This document shows, in pieces, positions 9,549 through 20,526 of a DNA stretch of 64,000 nt. Both the position numbers and the translations under genes were made by a program. The notes under the pieces are model-generated. The model saw only the letters and a program-made list of their open reading frames with translations. It did no database searches and was not told where the DNA came from. The DNA is from Pelagicoccus sp. SDUM812003 (GTDB taxonomy: Bacteria > Verrucomicrobiota > Verrucomicrobiia > Opitutales > Opitutaceae): assembly GCF_031127815.1 (NCBI RefSeq), contig NZ_JARXHY010000015.1:62001-126000 (forward strand), given 5' to 3'. The stretch's first letter is position 1, and every line of letters begins with the position of its first letter.

Positions 9549-10202
9549 TTACTCGGAAAGGGACTGGATATAGGCGATCACGTCCTTCATGGCCTGCTCG
9601 TCGGCCAAAGTCATGGCCATCGGTCGCATCTGGGATCCGGTGACGTCCTCAGGATTCGAGCCGCGAACGCCCTCCTTGAACTTGTGAAGCTGATGGAGCG
9701 TGTACCAGTCGTGCTGATTGATCAAGGATGGAGAGTTGAGCATGTCGTTGCCCTTTCCGTCCGGTCCATGGCACGCCTGACAGGTCATGTAGAGCATCTT
9801 GCCCTTCTCAGGATCGCCTCCCACAAGCGTCGCCTCCACCGGCTTGGAAGGCAAAGACGCGATGTACTTCGCCACCGCCCCAATGTCCTCCTCCGTCACC
9901 AGCAAGGTCGCCATCGGGCGCATCTGCATGCCAGTGGCGTCCTTCACGTTGCCGCCACGATGCCCCGCCTTGAACTTCTTGATCTGGTTCACGATGTACT
10001 GCTCCGAGAGTCCCGACAGAGCAGGCGCGTTGAGAAGCTTCATGCCCTGAGCGTCGTCGCCATGACAGGCCACGCAGTTGGCGTAGAGCTGCTTGCCTCG
10101 AGCGTCATCCGCCTGGGCGGCGCCGAGCGCCACCAAAGCCAAAAGGCCGCCAAGCGCAGCCTTGATTCCGGATGAAGTGCGGGACGATAGAATCGTTTTC
10201 AT
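9549..10202 (-). CDS. Diheme c-type cytochrome (c4-like)
   Basis: Exported cytochrome with two CxxCH heme sites, CVACH (Cys43, Cys46, His47) and CQACH (Cys141, Cys144, His145), in two similar halves of about 95 residues each. This is the c4 architecture. The halves share motifs such as MRPMA (likely containing the Met heme ligand) and IKKFKAGHRGGN versus LHKFKEGVRGSN. Start chosen at 10202 because it gives a clean signal peptide (MKTILSSRTSSGIKAALGG, then a hydrophobic core ending AQA). An in-frame TTG at 10229 has a GGAGGGG just upstream and is the alternative. As first gene of the oxidase operon it is the probable electron donor to the CuA site of subunit II. Confidence 0.92.
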   Translation of the reverse strand: MKTILSSRTSSGIKAALGGLLALVALGAAQADDARGKQLYANCVACHGDDAQGMKLLNAPALSGLSEQYIVNQIKKFKAGHRGGNVKDATGMQMRPMATLLVTEEDIGAVAKYIASLPSKPVEATLVGGDPEKGKMLYMTCQACHGPDGKGNDMLNSPSLINQHDWYTLHQLHKFKEGVRGSNPEDVTGSQMRPMAMTLADEQAMKDVIAYIQSLSE

Positions 10203-10484
10203 GATGTCGGGAAGACGGACTGAGGGCAACTCCCCTCCAGGTCGTTAAGTAGCGGATTTGTTTTGAGTGTTCGGTGGTCGTCTTGGCGCGGTCGAAATAT
10301 GCTCGGTAACTGTTTCTAGAGCAACCTATAAGGAGGCCCCGAAGCGGAGGTAATACCCGTTTTGAGCCAGCTTATGTCAAGGCTAAAGCCCATCGATTGA
10401 GATGCATAACCGGCACTTATAAAATTCCCTATTCGAACGGCTAACAACTAACGCGAGACGAACCGAAAACGAGCGATCGGCGAA

Positions 10485-10506
10485 GCGCTCCAGGGGGCGC
10501 CTTTTT
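10485..10506 (+). terminator. Terminator-like hairpin upstream of the hybrid kinase gene
   Basis: GCGCTC (10485-10490) pairs with GGGCGC (10495-10500) around a four-base loop, followed by a five-T run (10502-10506). It is oriented toward the kinase gene at 10686 with no plus-strand gene before it, so it could be an attenuator or the end of a small unannotated transcript. Confidence 0.45.
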
Positions 10507-10551
10507 GGTAAAACCGTTCTTAAAAGATACGTAGGAAAGCGGATCCGCTCA

Positions 10552-10569
10552 TCCGAACTGGCGTTCGGA
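10552..10569. promoter_or_regulatory. Perfect 7-bp hairpin in the kinase leader
   Basis: TCCGAAC (10552-10558) and GTTCGGA (10563-10569) form a perfect stem with the loop TGGC. It sits about 117 bases before the hybrid kinase start. No T run follows, so it could be an operator or an mRNA leader structure. Confidence 0.35.
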
Positions 10570-10685
10570 CGTAGCTAGATGTTGGATAGGCCCACGATTC
10601 CCGCAAGCACCCCCATGCGGCACTCCCTACCCCTAAGATTTCCCGGACCGATTGATGACTCTAACCCGACAGGCGACTTTTCACC

Positions 10686-12503
10686 ATGCATGACCCGCGC
10701 AGCAGCTCGCAGAAGCGGCGTGTGCTGATCATAGACGACACCTCCGCAATCCATCGCGACTTCGAAAAGGTTCTCACTCCAAGCGAGGTATCGGAAAACG
10801 AACAGGCCCTCGAGGAGCTCGACGAGCTGATGTTCGCCGACGAGGAGGAGCCGGAAAAGATAGCGGATCGCAGCCACAAGCTCGATTTCGAGCTTTCCCA
10901 CGCCTACCAGGGCGAAGAGGGACTGCGCAAAGTGGAACAGGCCCAGCAGGAGGGAGCGCCCTTTTCGGTCGCCTTCGTCGACATGCGCATGCCTCCCGGC
11001 TGGGACGGCCTCAAGACCGTAGCGGAAATCGCCAAGGCCGACCCCCATATCCAGCTGGTCATCTGCAGCGCCTACAGCGACTACTCCTGGAGCCAGATCA
11101 TCGACCGCCTCGGCAGATCGGATCGGCTTCTCATCCTTAAAAAGCCTTTCGACCACGCCGAAGCCTATCAGCTGGCCACCGCTTTGAGCGAAAAATGGCT
11201 GGCCGAAGCCCGCACGCGCTCGCTGCTTTCCGATCTGGAGAGCAAGGTGGAATCCCGCACCTTCGCCCTGAGCGAAAGCAATGCCAAGCTTCGCATCCTG
11301 AACGAGGAGCTGAAGCGAGCCGCCGAAGAGGCCCGTTGCTCGGAACGGGCCAAGGGGCGCTTTCTCGCCACCATGAGCCACGAGATCCGCACCACCCTCA
11401 ATGGCATCATCGGAGCCTCCAACATTCTCAGCACGAGCAAAGGCCTCTCCGAATCCGACCTGGAGCTGGCCACCATTATCCAGACCAGCGGCGACGCCCT
11501 GATGATCGTCATCAACGACATCCTGGACTACTCGAAGTACGAAAACGGCCAGCTGGAGCTGGAAAGCATCCCCTTCTCCCTCCGGGCCCTCGCAAAGGAA
11601 TGCGCCAGCCTGCTGGCGCCCAGCATCGAGCAGAACCAGGTGCGCTTTCGCATGAACCTGCCCGACGCCCTGCCCGAGTCGCTGGTCGGCGACCCCGCCC
11701 GTCTGCGCCAGATCATGCTCAACCTGCTCAACAACGCCTTGAAATTCGGAAAAGGCACCGAGGTCGATCTCTCCGTCGCGATTCTGGAAGAGCGGGACAA
11801 CGCGGCGGCGCTTCGCATCGACGTGAGCGACAAAGGCATCGGCATGGACGAGGAAACGCGCAGCCGCCTGTTTTCGGCGTTCATGCAGGCCGACTCCTCC
11901 ACCACGCGGAAATTCGGCGGCACCGGCCTGGGGCTGGCTATCTGCAAGCTGCTGGCTGATGCCATGGACGCGGACCTGAGGGCGGAAAGCTCCTTGGGCC
12001 AAGGCTCCACCTTCTCCCTGACACTGACGCTGCCCATCTCGGATTCGACCGAAGACGATCACCCCAGCAGACAGGAAAGCAAACGGGTCAGTCATTCGGC
12101 TTCTCGGAGCTTCGAAGGGCGACAGGTGCTGCTGGTGGACGACAACGTCATCAACCGTAAGCTCGGGGCCCGCTTCCTGGAGCGGCTGAAAGTGAATACC
12201 TCCCTGGCTGTCGATGGCTACGAAGCCTTAAAAGCCGTCGAATGCCAAAGCTACGACCTCATTCTCATGGACTTGCAAATGCCCGGAATCGACGGATTCG
12301 AGGCCACTCGACAGCTCAGAGCGTTCGAGCGTGAACAGGGCCGCGAGCGCATTCCGGTCATTGCCTTGACCGCTAACGCATTCGCCGAAATCCGCGATCA
12401 ATCGCTGGAGGCCGGCATGGACGACTTTCTCACCAAACCTCTCCATATCGAAGACCTGTCCTCCGTGCTGGATCGCTGGATTGGCGAGGGCGCCAAACCC
12501 TAG
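10686..12503 (+). CDS. Hybrid sensor histidine kinase with receiver domains at both ends
   Basis: Cytoplasmic two-component protein, 605 aa, with no transmembrane segment. Order: an N-terminal receiver-like domain (about 12-165; acid pair in LIIDDTSAIH and putative phospho-Asp99 in FVDMRMPPG), a coiled coil (about 185-215), a HisKA domain with His232 in MSHEIRTTLNG, an HATPase domain (N box LRQIMLNLLNNALKFG, G1 DKGIGM, G2 FGGTGLGLAI) and a C-terminal receiver (about 475-600) with Asp529 in LILMDLQMPG. The first receiver has an acidic insertion (EEDELMFADEEE-like stretch near 45-60), so its fold is non-standard. The second kinase follows 27 bases after its stop, and the pair probably works in one phosphorelay. 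No separate DNA-binding regulator is adjacent. Confidence 0.93.
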   Translation: MHDPRSSSQKRRVLIIDDTSAIHRDFEKVLTPSEVSENEQALEELDELMFADEEEPEKIADRSHKLDFELSHAYQGEEGLRKVEQAQQEGAPFSVAFVDMRMPPGWDGLKTVAEIAKADPHIQLVICSAYSDYSWSQIIDRLGRSDRLLILKKPFDHAEAYQLATALSEKWLAEARTRSLLSDLESKVESRTFALSESNAKLRILNEELKRAAEEARCSERAKGRFLATMSHEIRTTLNGIIGASNILSTSKGLSESDLELATIIQTSGDALMIVINDILDYSKYENGQLELESIPFSLRALAKECASLLAPSIEQNQVRFRMNLPDALPESLVGDPARLRQIMLNLLNNALKFGKGTEVDLSVAILEERDNAAALRIDVSDKGIGMDEETRSRLFSAFMQADSSTTRKFGGTGLGLAICKLLADAMDADLRAESSLGQGSTFSLTLTLPISDSTEDDHPSRQESKRVSHSASRSFEGRQVLLVDDNVINRKLGARFLERLKVNTSLAVDGYEALKAVECQSYDLILMDLQMPGIDGFEATRQLRAFEREQGRERIPVIALTANAFAEIRDQSLEAGMDDFLTKPLHIEDLSSVLDRWIGEGAKP

Positions 12504-12530
12504 CGAAAGGAGCTTGGCCGCGATCGAGTG

Positions 12531-15500
12531 ATGCTACGCCATCTGACAAGCCTCCTTCTGCTCTGCGCCGCGCTGGGCTGCGGCCCCCAAAGCGGAGCTC
12601 AGGATTCGGATGGGCCAGAGGCTCGCAAACGCCTCAACGGCATACCGCTCTACCAGATCTTCGATGAAAACGACATCGAGGACAACGCCCGGGGAAACTT
12701 CATCACCAGCAGCCCCGACAACCGGCTGTACTTTGGAAACGAAACCGGAATCTACGTCTACGATGGCTCCAACTGGAAGCTGGCCATTCGCACCGTAGCC
12801 ACCCGCGACAAGATTCGCTCCATCCACTGGACCGACGACGAGATCTACGCGGCCGGCTACAACACCTTCGGCACCCTCGAACTGAGCGCCGAAAACCGGC
12901 TTCGCTTCCGTCCGATCAATCAAGAGCCGCTCTCCTCAAACGCCAGCGAGTTCTACGGAGACATTCTCGAAAACGGCGATTGGCTCTACTTCATCGGACA
13001 GCGCAACCTCGCCCTCTACAATCGCGTCACCAAGGAGATTCGCACCCAAACGTTCGACACCTGGCTCACCTGCGCAGCCGTCAGTCAAGGGCACCTGTAC
13101 ATCGCCACCGACACCGACGGGCTTTGGAAGGAAGAGAACGGGACCTTTCAAGCGCTGGAAGCGTTTTCGGGCTTCACCGAGGAGAAGGCCATCGAGATGA
13201 TGATCGCCAAAGGCGCCCAGTTCGTCATCGCAACCCAAGACGGCAAACTGCACGCCGTGGAGAACGATCAACCAAAGGAAACGTATTCCAATCTCCCCTA
13301 CAAAGGCTCGAGCACCATCAATTCGCTAAGTTTTCTCGACGAGCAGCGTCTCGCGGTCTCGATCCCCTCCGAAGGCATCGTCATCCTGAACAGCGATGGC
13401 AGCGTCGCCACGAAGCTGAGCAAGGATTTCGACTATCGCTGGGGCGCCGTACGCCAACTGCACACCGACCGACAAGGAACGCTATGGGTGATGTTCAACG
13501 CTTCCATAGGCAAGGTCCTTATCGACAGCCCGATCACGCCGATCGATGAGCGCTTGCGGCCAAACGTCTACTACCCTCTGGCCCAGCGCATGGGGGATCA
13601 GCTCTACCTGACAACCCATGGAAGGCTGTATCAAGCAAGTCACGACGCCAGCGGACAGCTTGTCTCCTTCGAGGACATTTTCAGCCGCTACGATCTTTCC
13701 GTCGCCATCGCCCTCCCCGGCCCCGATGGCCTCTACGTTCACGCCGAAGGCACCACCTACCTATACACGAAGGAAAACGGTCCGACGCCTCTCGGCTCCC
13801 ACCACCGTATCGATAGGTTGGTGACATTTCGAGATGATCCTAATCTGTTCCTTGGCACCTCCTCCACCAAGGCTATCCTCCTCAAACGCGAAGGCATGTC
13901 GATCCGCGAAATCGACTCGCTCAACCACACCGCCGGCCTCGTCAACAAAATCGCCCGAGCTCCAAACAACGTCTTCTGGCTGGAGATCGGCCTTGAGCAA
14001 GCGGGCAAGATCTGGATCGAAAATGGTGAACTGAGATTCAGAATCTACACCGCCAAGGACGGACTCCCCGCCGACTGGGTCGCGATCTGGGAGCACGAAG
14101 GAGATGTGTTTCTCACCGAATCGTCAGGCGTCTTCGAATACGATGAAGAATCGGATCGCTTCAACAAGATCGAGGACTTCGAAATCTATTTCCCAAGCGA
14201 CCGCGGCTCTCTTCACCGCCTCTGCACAGATCCAAGCGGAAACATCTGGGCTTCGTATAACAACTACAACTACATTCTTTGGAAGCAAGCGGACGGCTCC
14301 TACCGCAAGGACAGCTACTCGCTCAGCCAACTTGGCGACCTCTACATAAACGAGTTCGCTTTTCTGGAAAACGGAAACGCGGTCCTGCTGACCGAAAGCG
14401 AGATCTTTCAAGTCGACGCCTCGCTCTTCCAGTCGCTCGGCGACCAACCGAACATCAGAACCCGCTTGTTCGAGATCGCCGACCTCGAAGGAGAGGAGAT
14501 CCACTTTTCAAATACAGGCATCGGTTCGCTTCCTGAACGCATCGAGCTCTCCTCGGACCAGAGCAGCTTCTCGGTGAGAATCGGCAACACCTTTTCCGCG
14601 ACGCTGCGCCAGCCGAGTTTCCAATACTACATCGAAGGCGCCTCTAGCGGCTGGTCCAAATGGAGCGCTGCCAACGAGTTTTCCTTCACCAACCTCGACC
14701 ATGGCGACTACGTGCTGCGCATGCGGACCAGGCTTGGGGAGCTGGTCGACGAGGCCGGCATTTCGCTGCCAATCTCCATCACCCCGAGCATCTGGCAGAC
14801 GCCCTTCGCCTACCTGTGCTACTTGGCCTTCGTTTCGTTCATCATCCTGAGCGGCTACCGCTACTTCTCGCGAAACCTGAAAAGCGCCAACGAAAAGCTG
14901 GAGATCATGGTGGCGGAAAGAACGCGGGAAATCGAAGCCAAGAACGCAGAGCTTCAGCACAAGACCAAGGAACTTACCAAGACCCTCGACGAGCTTCGCG
15001 ACGCTCAAGACCAGCTCATTTCCACCTCGCGCAAAGCGGGCATGGCGGAGGTCGCCACCAATGTGCTGCACAACGTGGGCAACGTGCTGAACAGCATCAA
15101 CGTCGGCGTGCTATCGCTCTCCCAACGCATCGACACCGGTCGCGTCGAAAAGCTGGAGCGGATCGTGCAACTCATAGAACGTCATAGTGAGCAACTGGAT
15201 ACGTTTTTCACCACGGATCCCAAGGGCAGAGCAATTCCCGACTACCTTCGCCGACTCGCTCTCGTGATGAAGGACGACTTCGCTCAGTACCAAGTCGAGA
15301 TCGATTGCATGTCGGACAACATCAGCCACGTGAAGCGCATCATCTCCACGCAGCAGGCCCACGCCAAGACGGTGGAAATGTTCCAGGAAGTCAATCTGCC
15401 CGACATCATCGACTCCGCCATCACCATGATCATGGGCGACATGGAACACACCATCTACGAAGTCACCCGGCAGTTCGACGACGACCTGACCATCGTCTCG

Positions 15501-15905
15501 GACAAACACCTCATTTTGCAAATGGTGGCGAACTTCATCAAAAACGCGAAGGAATCGATCTCCGAAGCCTCGCCCGCTCTCGGCATCATTTCCATCGAGG
15601 GGCGTTTCAACCGCGACCGAACGGCTATCGAGCTGCGGATTCACGACAACGGCGTGGGCATCAGCAGCGAGAATCTGAAACGAATCTTCACCCACGGCTT
15701 CACTACCAAACGCGACGGACACGGATTTGGCATGCATTCCTGCTCCAACTCAGCCAAGCGGCTCGGAGGCGACCTGAGCATCGCGAGCGACGGTCCCATG
15801 AAAGGAGCCACGGTGACCCTGACCCTTCCAGTCAAGCCTACCGCAAGGGAACTGACCCCCAAGACCGTTCAAGCCAGCGCGTATCCAAAAGCCAAGGTCG
15901 TCTAA
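12531..15905 (+). CDS. Membrane sensor kinase with periplasmic beta-propeller and Y_Y_Y domain
   Basis: A transmembrane histidine kinase whose large periplasmic part probably senses an extracellular ligand. Residue numbers use the ATG at 12531; a GTG one codon earlier is possible. The N-terminal signal ends in ALGC, which fits a lipobox. Residues about 30-670 form a two-component-regulator propeller (repeated short strands such as GLYVHAEGTTYLY and GNIWASYNNYNYILW), followed by a Y_Y_Y-like domain (about 675-755), a transmembrane helix (FAYLCYLAFVSFIILSGY, about 762-780) and a coiled coil. The kinase core has a noncanonical phospho-acceptor region with His847 in VLHNVGNVLNSINV, and ATPase boxes NFIKNAKES, DNGVGI and HGFGMHS. 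It lacks a receiver, so phosphate probably passes to the neighbouring hybrid kinase or another regulator. Confidence 0.9.
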   Translation: MLRHLTSLLLLCAALGCGPQSGAQDSDGPEARKRLNGIPLYQIFDENDIEDNARGNFITSSPDNRLYFGNETGIYVYDGSNWKLAIRTVATRDKIRSIHWTDDEIYAAGYNTFGTLELSAENRLRFRPINQEPLSSNASEFYGDILENGDWLYFIGQRNLALYNRVTKEIRTQTFDTWLTCAAVSQGHLYIATDTDGLWKEENGTFQALEAFSGFTEEKAIEMMIAKGAQFVIATQDGKLHAVENDQPKETYSNLPYKGSSTINSLSFLDEQRLAVSIPSEGIVILNSDGSVATKLSKDFDYRWGAVRQLHTDRQGTLWVMFNASIGKVLIDSPITPIDERLRPNVYYPLAQRMGDQLYLTTHGRLYQASHDASGQLVSFEDIFSRYDLSVAIALPGPDGLYVHAEGTTYLYTKENGPTPLGSHHRIDRLVTFRDDPNLFLGTSSTKAILLKREGMSIREIDSLNHTAGLVNKIARAPNNVFWLEIGLEQAGKIWIENGELRFRIYTAKDGLPADWVAIWEHEGDVFLTESSGVFEYDEESDRFNKIEDFEIYFPSDRGSLHRLCTDPSGNIWASYNNYNYILWKQADGSYRKDSYSLSQLGDLYINEFAFLENGNAVLLTESEIFQVDASLFQSLGDQPNIRTRLFEIADLEGEEIHFSNTGIGSLPERIELSSDQSSFSVRIGNTFSATLRQPSFQYYIEGASSGWSKWSAANEFSFTNLDHGDYVLRMRTRLGELVDEAGISLPISITPSIWQTPFAYLCYLAFVSFIILSGYRYFSRNLKSANEKLEIMVAERTREIEAKNAELQHKTKELTKTLDELRDAQDQLISTSRKAGMAEVATNVLHNVGNVLNSINVGVLSLSQRIDTGRVEKLERIVQLIERHSEQLDTFFTTDPKGRAIPDYLRRLALVMKDDFAQYQVEIDCMSDNISHVKRIISTQQAHAKTVEMFQEVNLPDIIDSAITMIMGDMEHTIYEVTRQFDDDLTIVSDKHLILQMVANFIKNAKESISEASPALGIISIEGRFNRDRTAIELRIHDNGVGISSENLKRIFTHGFTTKRDGHGFGMHSCSNSAKRLGGDLSIASDGPMKGATVTLTLPVKPTARELTPKTVQASAYPKAKVV

Positions 15906-15967
15906 AACCATCTGCCAATCCTTGGCTTTGTTGCGCCGAACCGCGCGGCGCGACCGCCACGATGGTT
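15906..15967. terminator. Nested inverted repeats between convergent genes
   Basis: An outer 7-bp repeat (AACCATC at 15906-15912, GATGGTT at 15961-15967) encloses a 6-bp GC hairpin (GCGCCG at 15933-15938, CGGCGC at 15946-15951). It starts right after the kinase stop codon. There is no T run, so it may block transcription by structure only; lepB ends 63 bases further on the other strand. Confidence 0.4.
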
Positions 15968-16029
15968 CCCAAGCGAAGCCCGGTCGCGGATCCGCGGCGC
16001 CTTAACAAGGCAAGTCCTGCAGACTACGC

Positions 16030-17340
16030 CTACTCCGCCAATCCGAAACGTCTGGTGAAGGGATAGTAGATCATGATGGGCCGACCCACTACCGAATCCT
16101 CCGGTACGTAGCCCCACCCTCGACCATCGAAGCTGTTGTAGCTGTTGTCGCCAAGAGCTAGATACGAACCCTCCGGGATGGTAACCGTTCGGGTGAGATC
16201 GATCACCGTGCCGCCGGGAGGCGTCGCAGTATAGCCGGCGTACAAGCCTTCTTCGCTGGCGTTCCAATCGAACGCTTTGGAGCCCGTCGCTGGCTCCCCG
16301 TTCACGATCAGGCCGCCATCCTCTATGCGCACCTTGTCGCCCGGCGTGCCCGCAAGGCGCTTGATGTAGAAAACGTCATCCGTGATGCGAGCGATCTCAC
16401 CGGTCTTGAACACGAAACCGTCGCCGACCTTGGGCGAGACGAAATGATAGGACATGCGATCCACGAAGAGCTGGTCGCCGGTCATCAGATCGAAGTTCAT
16501 CAGCGTATCCCCCTTCTCGACCTTCAAGCCCGTCTTCACCAGGTAGACCGTCACCTCCACCCCCTCCTGGCTCTTGGCGTTCCAGATCTGCTTCTGGAAC
16601 GTTCCAGCGATATCATCGAAATCGATGGTCCGCGGGATCAGATCGAACGGCGAAGGCGAGCCCGTCTGTCGCAGCGGCTCGCGGACTTCCTTGTCGAAAT
16701 TGAAATCCGCGGGGAACTTGAAGCTCGTTTTCTCGTCGCCCACATACAGCGAATACTCCTTGCCCGGTGCGTTGAGCACGAAATAGCGCTTCACCGTGGC
16801 CGGTTCGTACAGCACATCGAAATCGTTGCCGCGATGCAGCATGGGCACCAGCACCTCGCCGCTCGCCGGAGCCTCCACTTCGTAGTGCGAGGCCCCGAAT
16901 GCCACGGTACGAAAGGCCCTCTCCACTAGCCCAGGGGCCTGCGCGTCGTCGGTGTAGACCTCTCCGGTCATGCCGTGATAGGTCGGCCACATGGAGTTCG
17001 TAGGGATCTTGAAGGGCTTTACGAAAAAGGTGGTGACCCCCACATAGATAATCACCGCGGCGAAGAAAAACTCCACGTTCTCCGCCATGGAGCCGCGCGG
17101 GTAGTAGTTTCCCCCGACGTGATCCAGATGCTCCTTGAGCCCCTCGATAGCGTTTCGCAGACGATTCTCGTCCTTGGCCTTCAACTGGGAGCGAACCTCC
17201 TCGCTCAGCTGGACCAGCTTGGACACCTCCGATTCGCTCAGCCTGTCCTTCCGGTAGTGATACACCTTACCCGCGAGGTAGAGCCAGTTCTTCGCGGTTT
17301 CCCGCAGTTTCGCGCGTTCGGATTTGAGGAAGGAAAACAT
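16030..17340 (-). CDS. lepB: Signal peptidase I with large insertion
   Basis: Membrane-anchored serine protease that removes Sec signal peptides. The 436-aa protein has a helical N-terminal region (about 1-85), a transmembrane helix (VEFFFAAVIIYVGVTTFFV, about 89-107), the catalytic Ser116 in IPTNSMWPT and the catalytic Lys327 in YIKRLAGTPGDKV. Box E follows as LALGDNSYNSFDGRGWGYVP and VVGRPIMIYYPF. Ser and Lys are 211 residues apart, against about 55 in E. coli LepB, so there is a large inserted beta-rich region (about 130-320). All catalytic boxes are intact. It follows lepA on the same strand with a 72-base gap, the conserved lepA-lepB order. Confidence 0.95.
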   Translation of the reverse strand: MFSFLKSERAKLRETAKNWLYLAGKVYHYRKDRLSESEVSKLVQLSEEVRSQLKAKDENRLRNAIEGLKEHLDHVGGNYYPRGSMAENVEFFFAAVIIYVGVTTFFVKPFKIPTNSMWPTYHGMTGEVYTDDAQAPGLVERAFRTVAFGASHYEVEAPASGEVLVPMLHRGNDFDVLYEPATVKRYFVLNAPGKEYSLYVGDEKTSFKFPADFNFDKEVREPLRQTGSPSPFDLIPRTIDFDDIAGTFQKQIWNAKSQEGVEVTVYLVKTGLKVEKGDTLMNFDLMTGDQLFVDRMSYHFVSPKVGDGFVFKTGEIARITDDVFYIKRLAGTPGDKVRIEDGGLIVNGEPATGSKAFDWNASEEGLYAGYTATPPGGTVIDLTRTVTIPEGSYLALGDNSYNSFDGRGWGYVPEDSVVGRPIMIYYPFTRRFGLAE

Positions 17341-17412
17341 GTATCTCTGCGATTAGGGGCGTTGCCAGGCAGCCGACTTTGCGTCGCCCGCCCTGACTCC
17401 GCGAGAGAAAAA

Positions 17413-19209
<1,797 letters not shown>

Positions 19210-19300
19210 AAGGAAAAGCGCAAGACGTTGAGCAGTCCTCCCTCCGCTTTCAAGTCGGGAGTTTGCTTATCGGAGGATCGATTCGCCCCCTGCTACGCTC

Positions 19301-20524
19301 CTAGCGAGCCTCTCCGTCGATGCCGAAGGCCATGCGCTCGCCAAACAGAGCAAGCAACTCTCTGCGCTCCAACAAACTAAGCTCGTCCGTGCCCTTCAGG
19401 TACGCTACCGCGGCCTGGCGATCCGTGGCCGCCCATTGCTTGACCACTCGGGAAACCGCATCCGCCCGCAGGCCGGCGTCCCACAGCGACTCCGCCCACC
19501 CCAAAGCCACCTCCGGTCGGCGCTCCGCCAAATACGGGTGGTTCACCAACGCCAGCAGACCGGCATCCAATTCCTTGGCCGGCTCCCGGGTCGCAAGCCA
19601 ATCCGCCGCCTCGGCGGGATCCTGGCTCACCCACGAGGAAAGCGACTTTCGAAGGGCTTGCTCCCGCACCTCGCCCTCCGGCAATTCAGCGGCGAACTCC
19701 GCCAGCATGCCGGGGTCGGACTGGGACCAGCTCCCCAAAGCGACTTCGCTCGCCAGCTCCCGATCCGCCCTTCGCTGCAAATCCAAAGCCGCCACCAACG
19801 CTGTCTCCGGCTCCCAACGCGCCCAGGTGGAAAAGCTCTGTCGCAACATGCTCTGGCTCTGGGATCGAGAGGCGGATTCTCCTGCGAATGCCACCGCCTC
19901 CTCAAAATGGCCATTGGTTAGCAAAGCCTCGCACACGCCGCGTTCCGCCGCCTTTTCGAGATGCGTGGGAAACGTTTCATCGTCGGCAAGCTGGGAATAA
20001 ACCGCCAATAAGCTCCCCGGCTGCTCGGCCGCTCCCAGCATAGCGTGCTTCAACGCGGAATCCTGTTCCGCGATATCCTGCTCCAAGGCGAAGCGAATCG
20101 CCGCTTCCGGATCGCGAGCTCCCCACCCTTCGAACGCCGCCTCCTTCAACGCCTTCCGCTCGATGCGACTCGCCGCCCGTTCCGCTAGAGCGAACGCTCG
20201 CTCGGGATCGCTAAAGGCCAGTTCACGAAACGCCTCTCGCTGGCGACTCAATTCGCGCTCGGATCGGGCCGATGGAAAAACGTTCGTCGGACGGGCTCGC
20301 TCCTCCCCTGCAGCGGCCGCTTTCGCTGGCTGCTCTGTACCGACGTCCCGAGAGCCAAGCTGCTCCCTGAGGGTTTCCGAAACCAATGGCTTCCCGCCTT
20401 CGCGCTCCAGATTGGCGGCGGTTCCGTCCGCCGTCATCCGCCCCGCCCAAAACGAAAGGAGACAGCCTCCGATGAGGAGGCTGCCGACTATCCCTGCTTT
20501 CAGTCTGCTTGCGACGGAGGACAT
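19301..20524 (-). CDS. Trp-rich alpha-repeat membrane-anchored protein, paralogue 1
   Basis: Function not recognised. The 407-aa protein has an N-terminal hydrophobic anchor (AGIVGSLLIGGCLLSFWAG), then a charged linker, then about eight imperfect alpha-helical repeats of 35-40 residues. The repeat signature is a Trp followed by an Asp/Glu-Pro and small residues, for example FEGWGARDPEAAIRFAL, FSTWARWEPETALVAAL, LGSWSQSDPGMLAEFAA and LSSWVSQDPAEAADWLA. This resembles TPR/SEL1-like solenoids and suggests a protein-binding scaffold facing the periplasm. A paralogue lies at 37248-38630. The ATG starts two bases after the stop of the VPDSG-CTERM-type protein, which implies translational coupling. 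Confidence 0.72.
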   Translation of the reverse strand: MSSVASRLKAGIVGSLLIGGCLLSFWAGRMTADGTAANLEREGGKPLVSETLREQLGSRDVGTEQPAKAAAAGEERARPTNVFPSARSERELSRQREAFRELAFSDPERAFALAERAASRIERKALKEAAFEGWGARDPEAAIRFALEQDIAEQDSALKHAMLGAAEQPGSLLAVYSQLADDETFPTHLEKAAERGVCEALLTNGHFEEAVAFAGESASRSQSQSMLRQSFSTWARWEPETALVAALDLQRRADRELASEVALGSWSQSDPGMLAEFAAELPEGEVREQALRKSLSSWVSQDPAEAADWLATREPAKELDAGLLALVNHPYLAERRPEVALGWAESLWDAGLRADAVSRVVKQWAATDRQAAVAYLKGTDELSLLERRELLALFGERMAFGIDGEAR

Positions 20525-20526
20525 GC

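Larger units (their letters stand above)
10230..10685. other. Divergent intergenic region between oxidase operon and sensor kinases
   Basis: A 456-base stretch without a convincing gene. It must hold the promoter of the minus-strand oxidase operon and that of the plus-strand kinase pair, although no clear -35/-10 pair stands out. It contains a plus-strand terminator-like hairpin (10485-10506) and a second perfect hairpin (10552-10569), both upstream of the kinase gene. A 506-aa minus-strand open frame that overlaps its right end is an antisense shadow of the kinase. Confidence 0.5.

Noticed and set aside
10575-12095. 506-aa minus-strand open frame
   Set aside because: Exactly antisense to the hybrid kinase, low-complexity Gly/Ala/Val composition, no family motifs; high-GC shadow frame.
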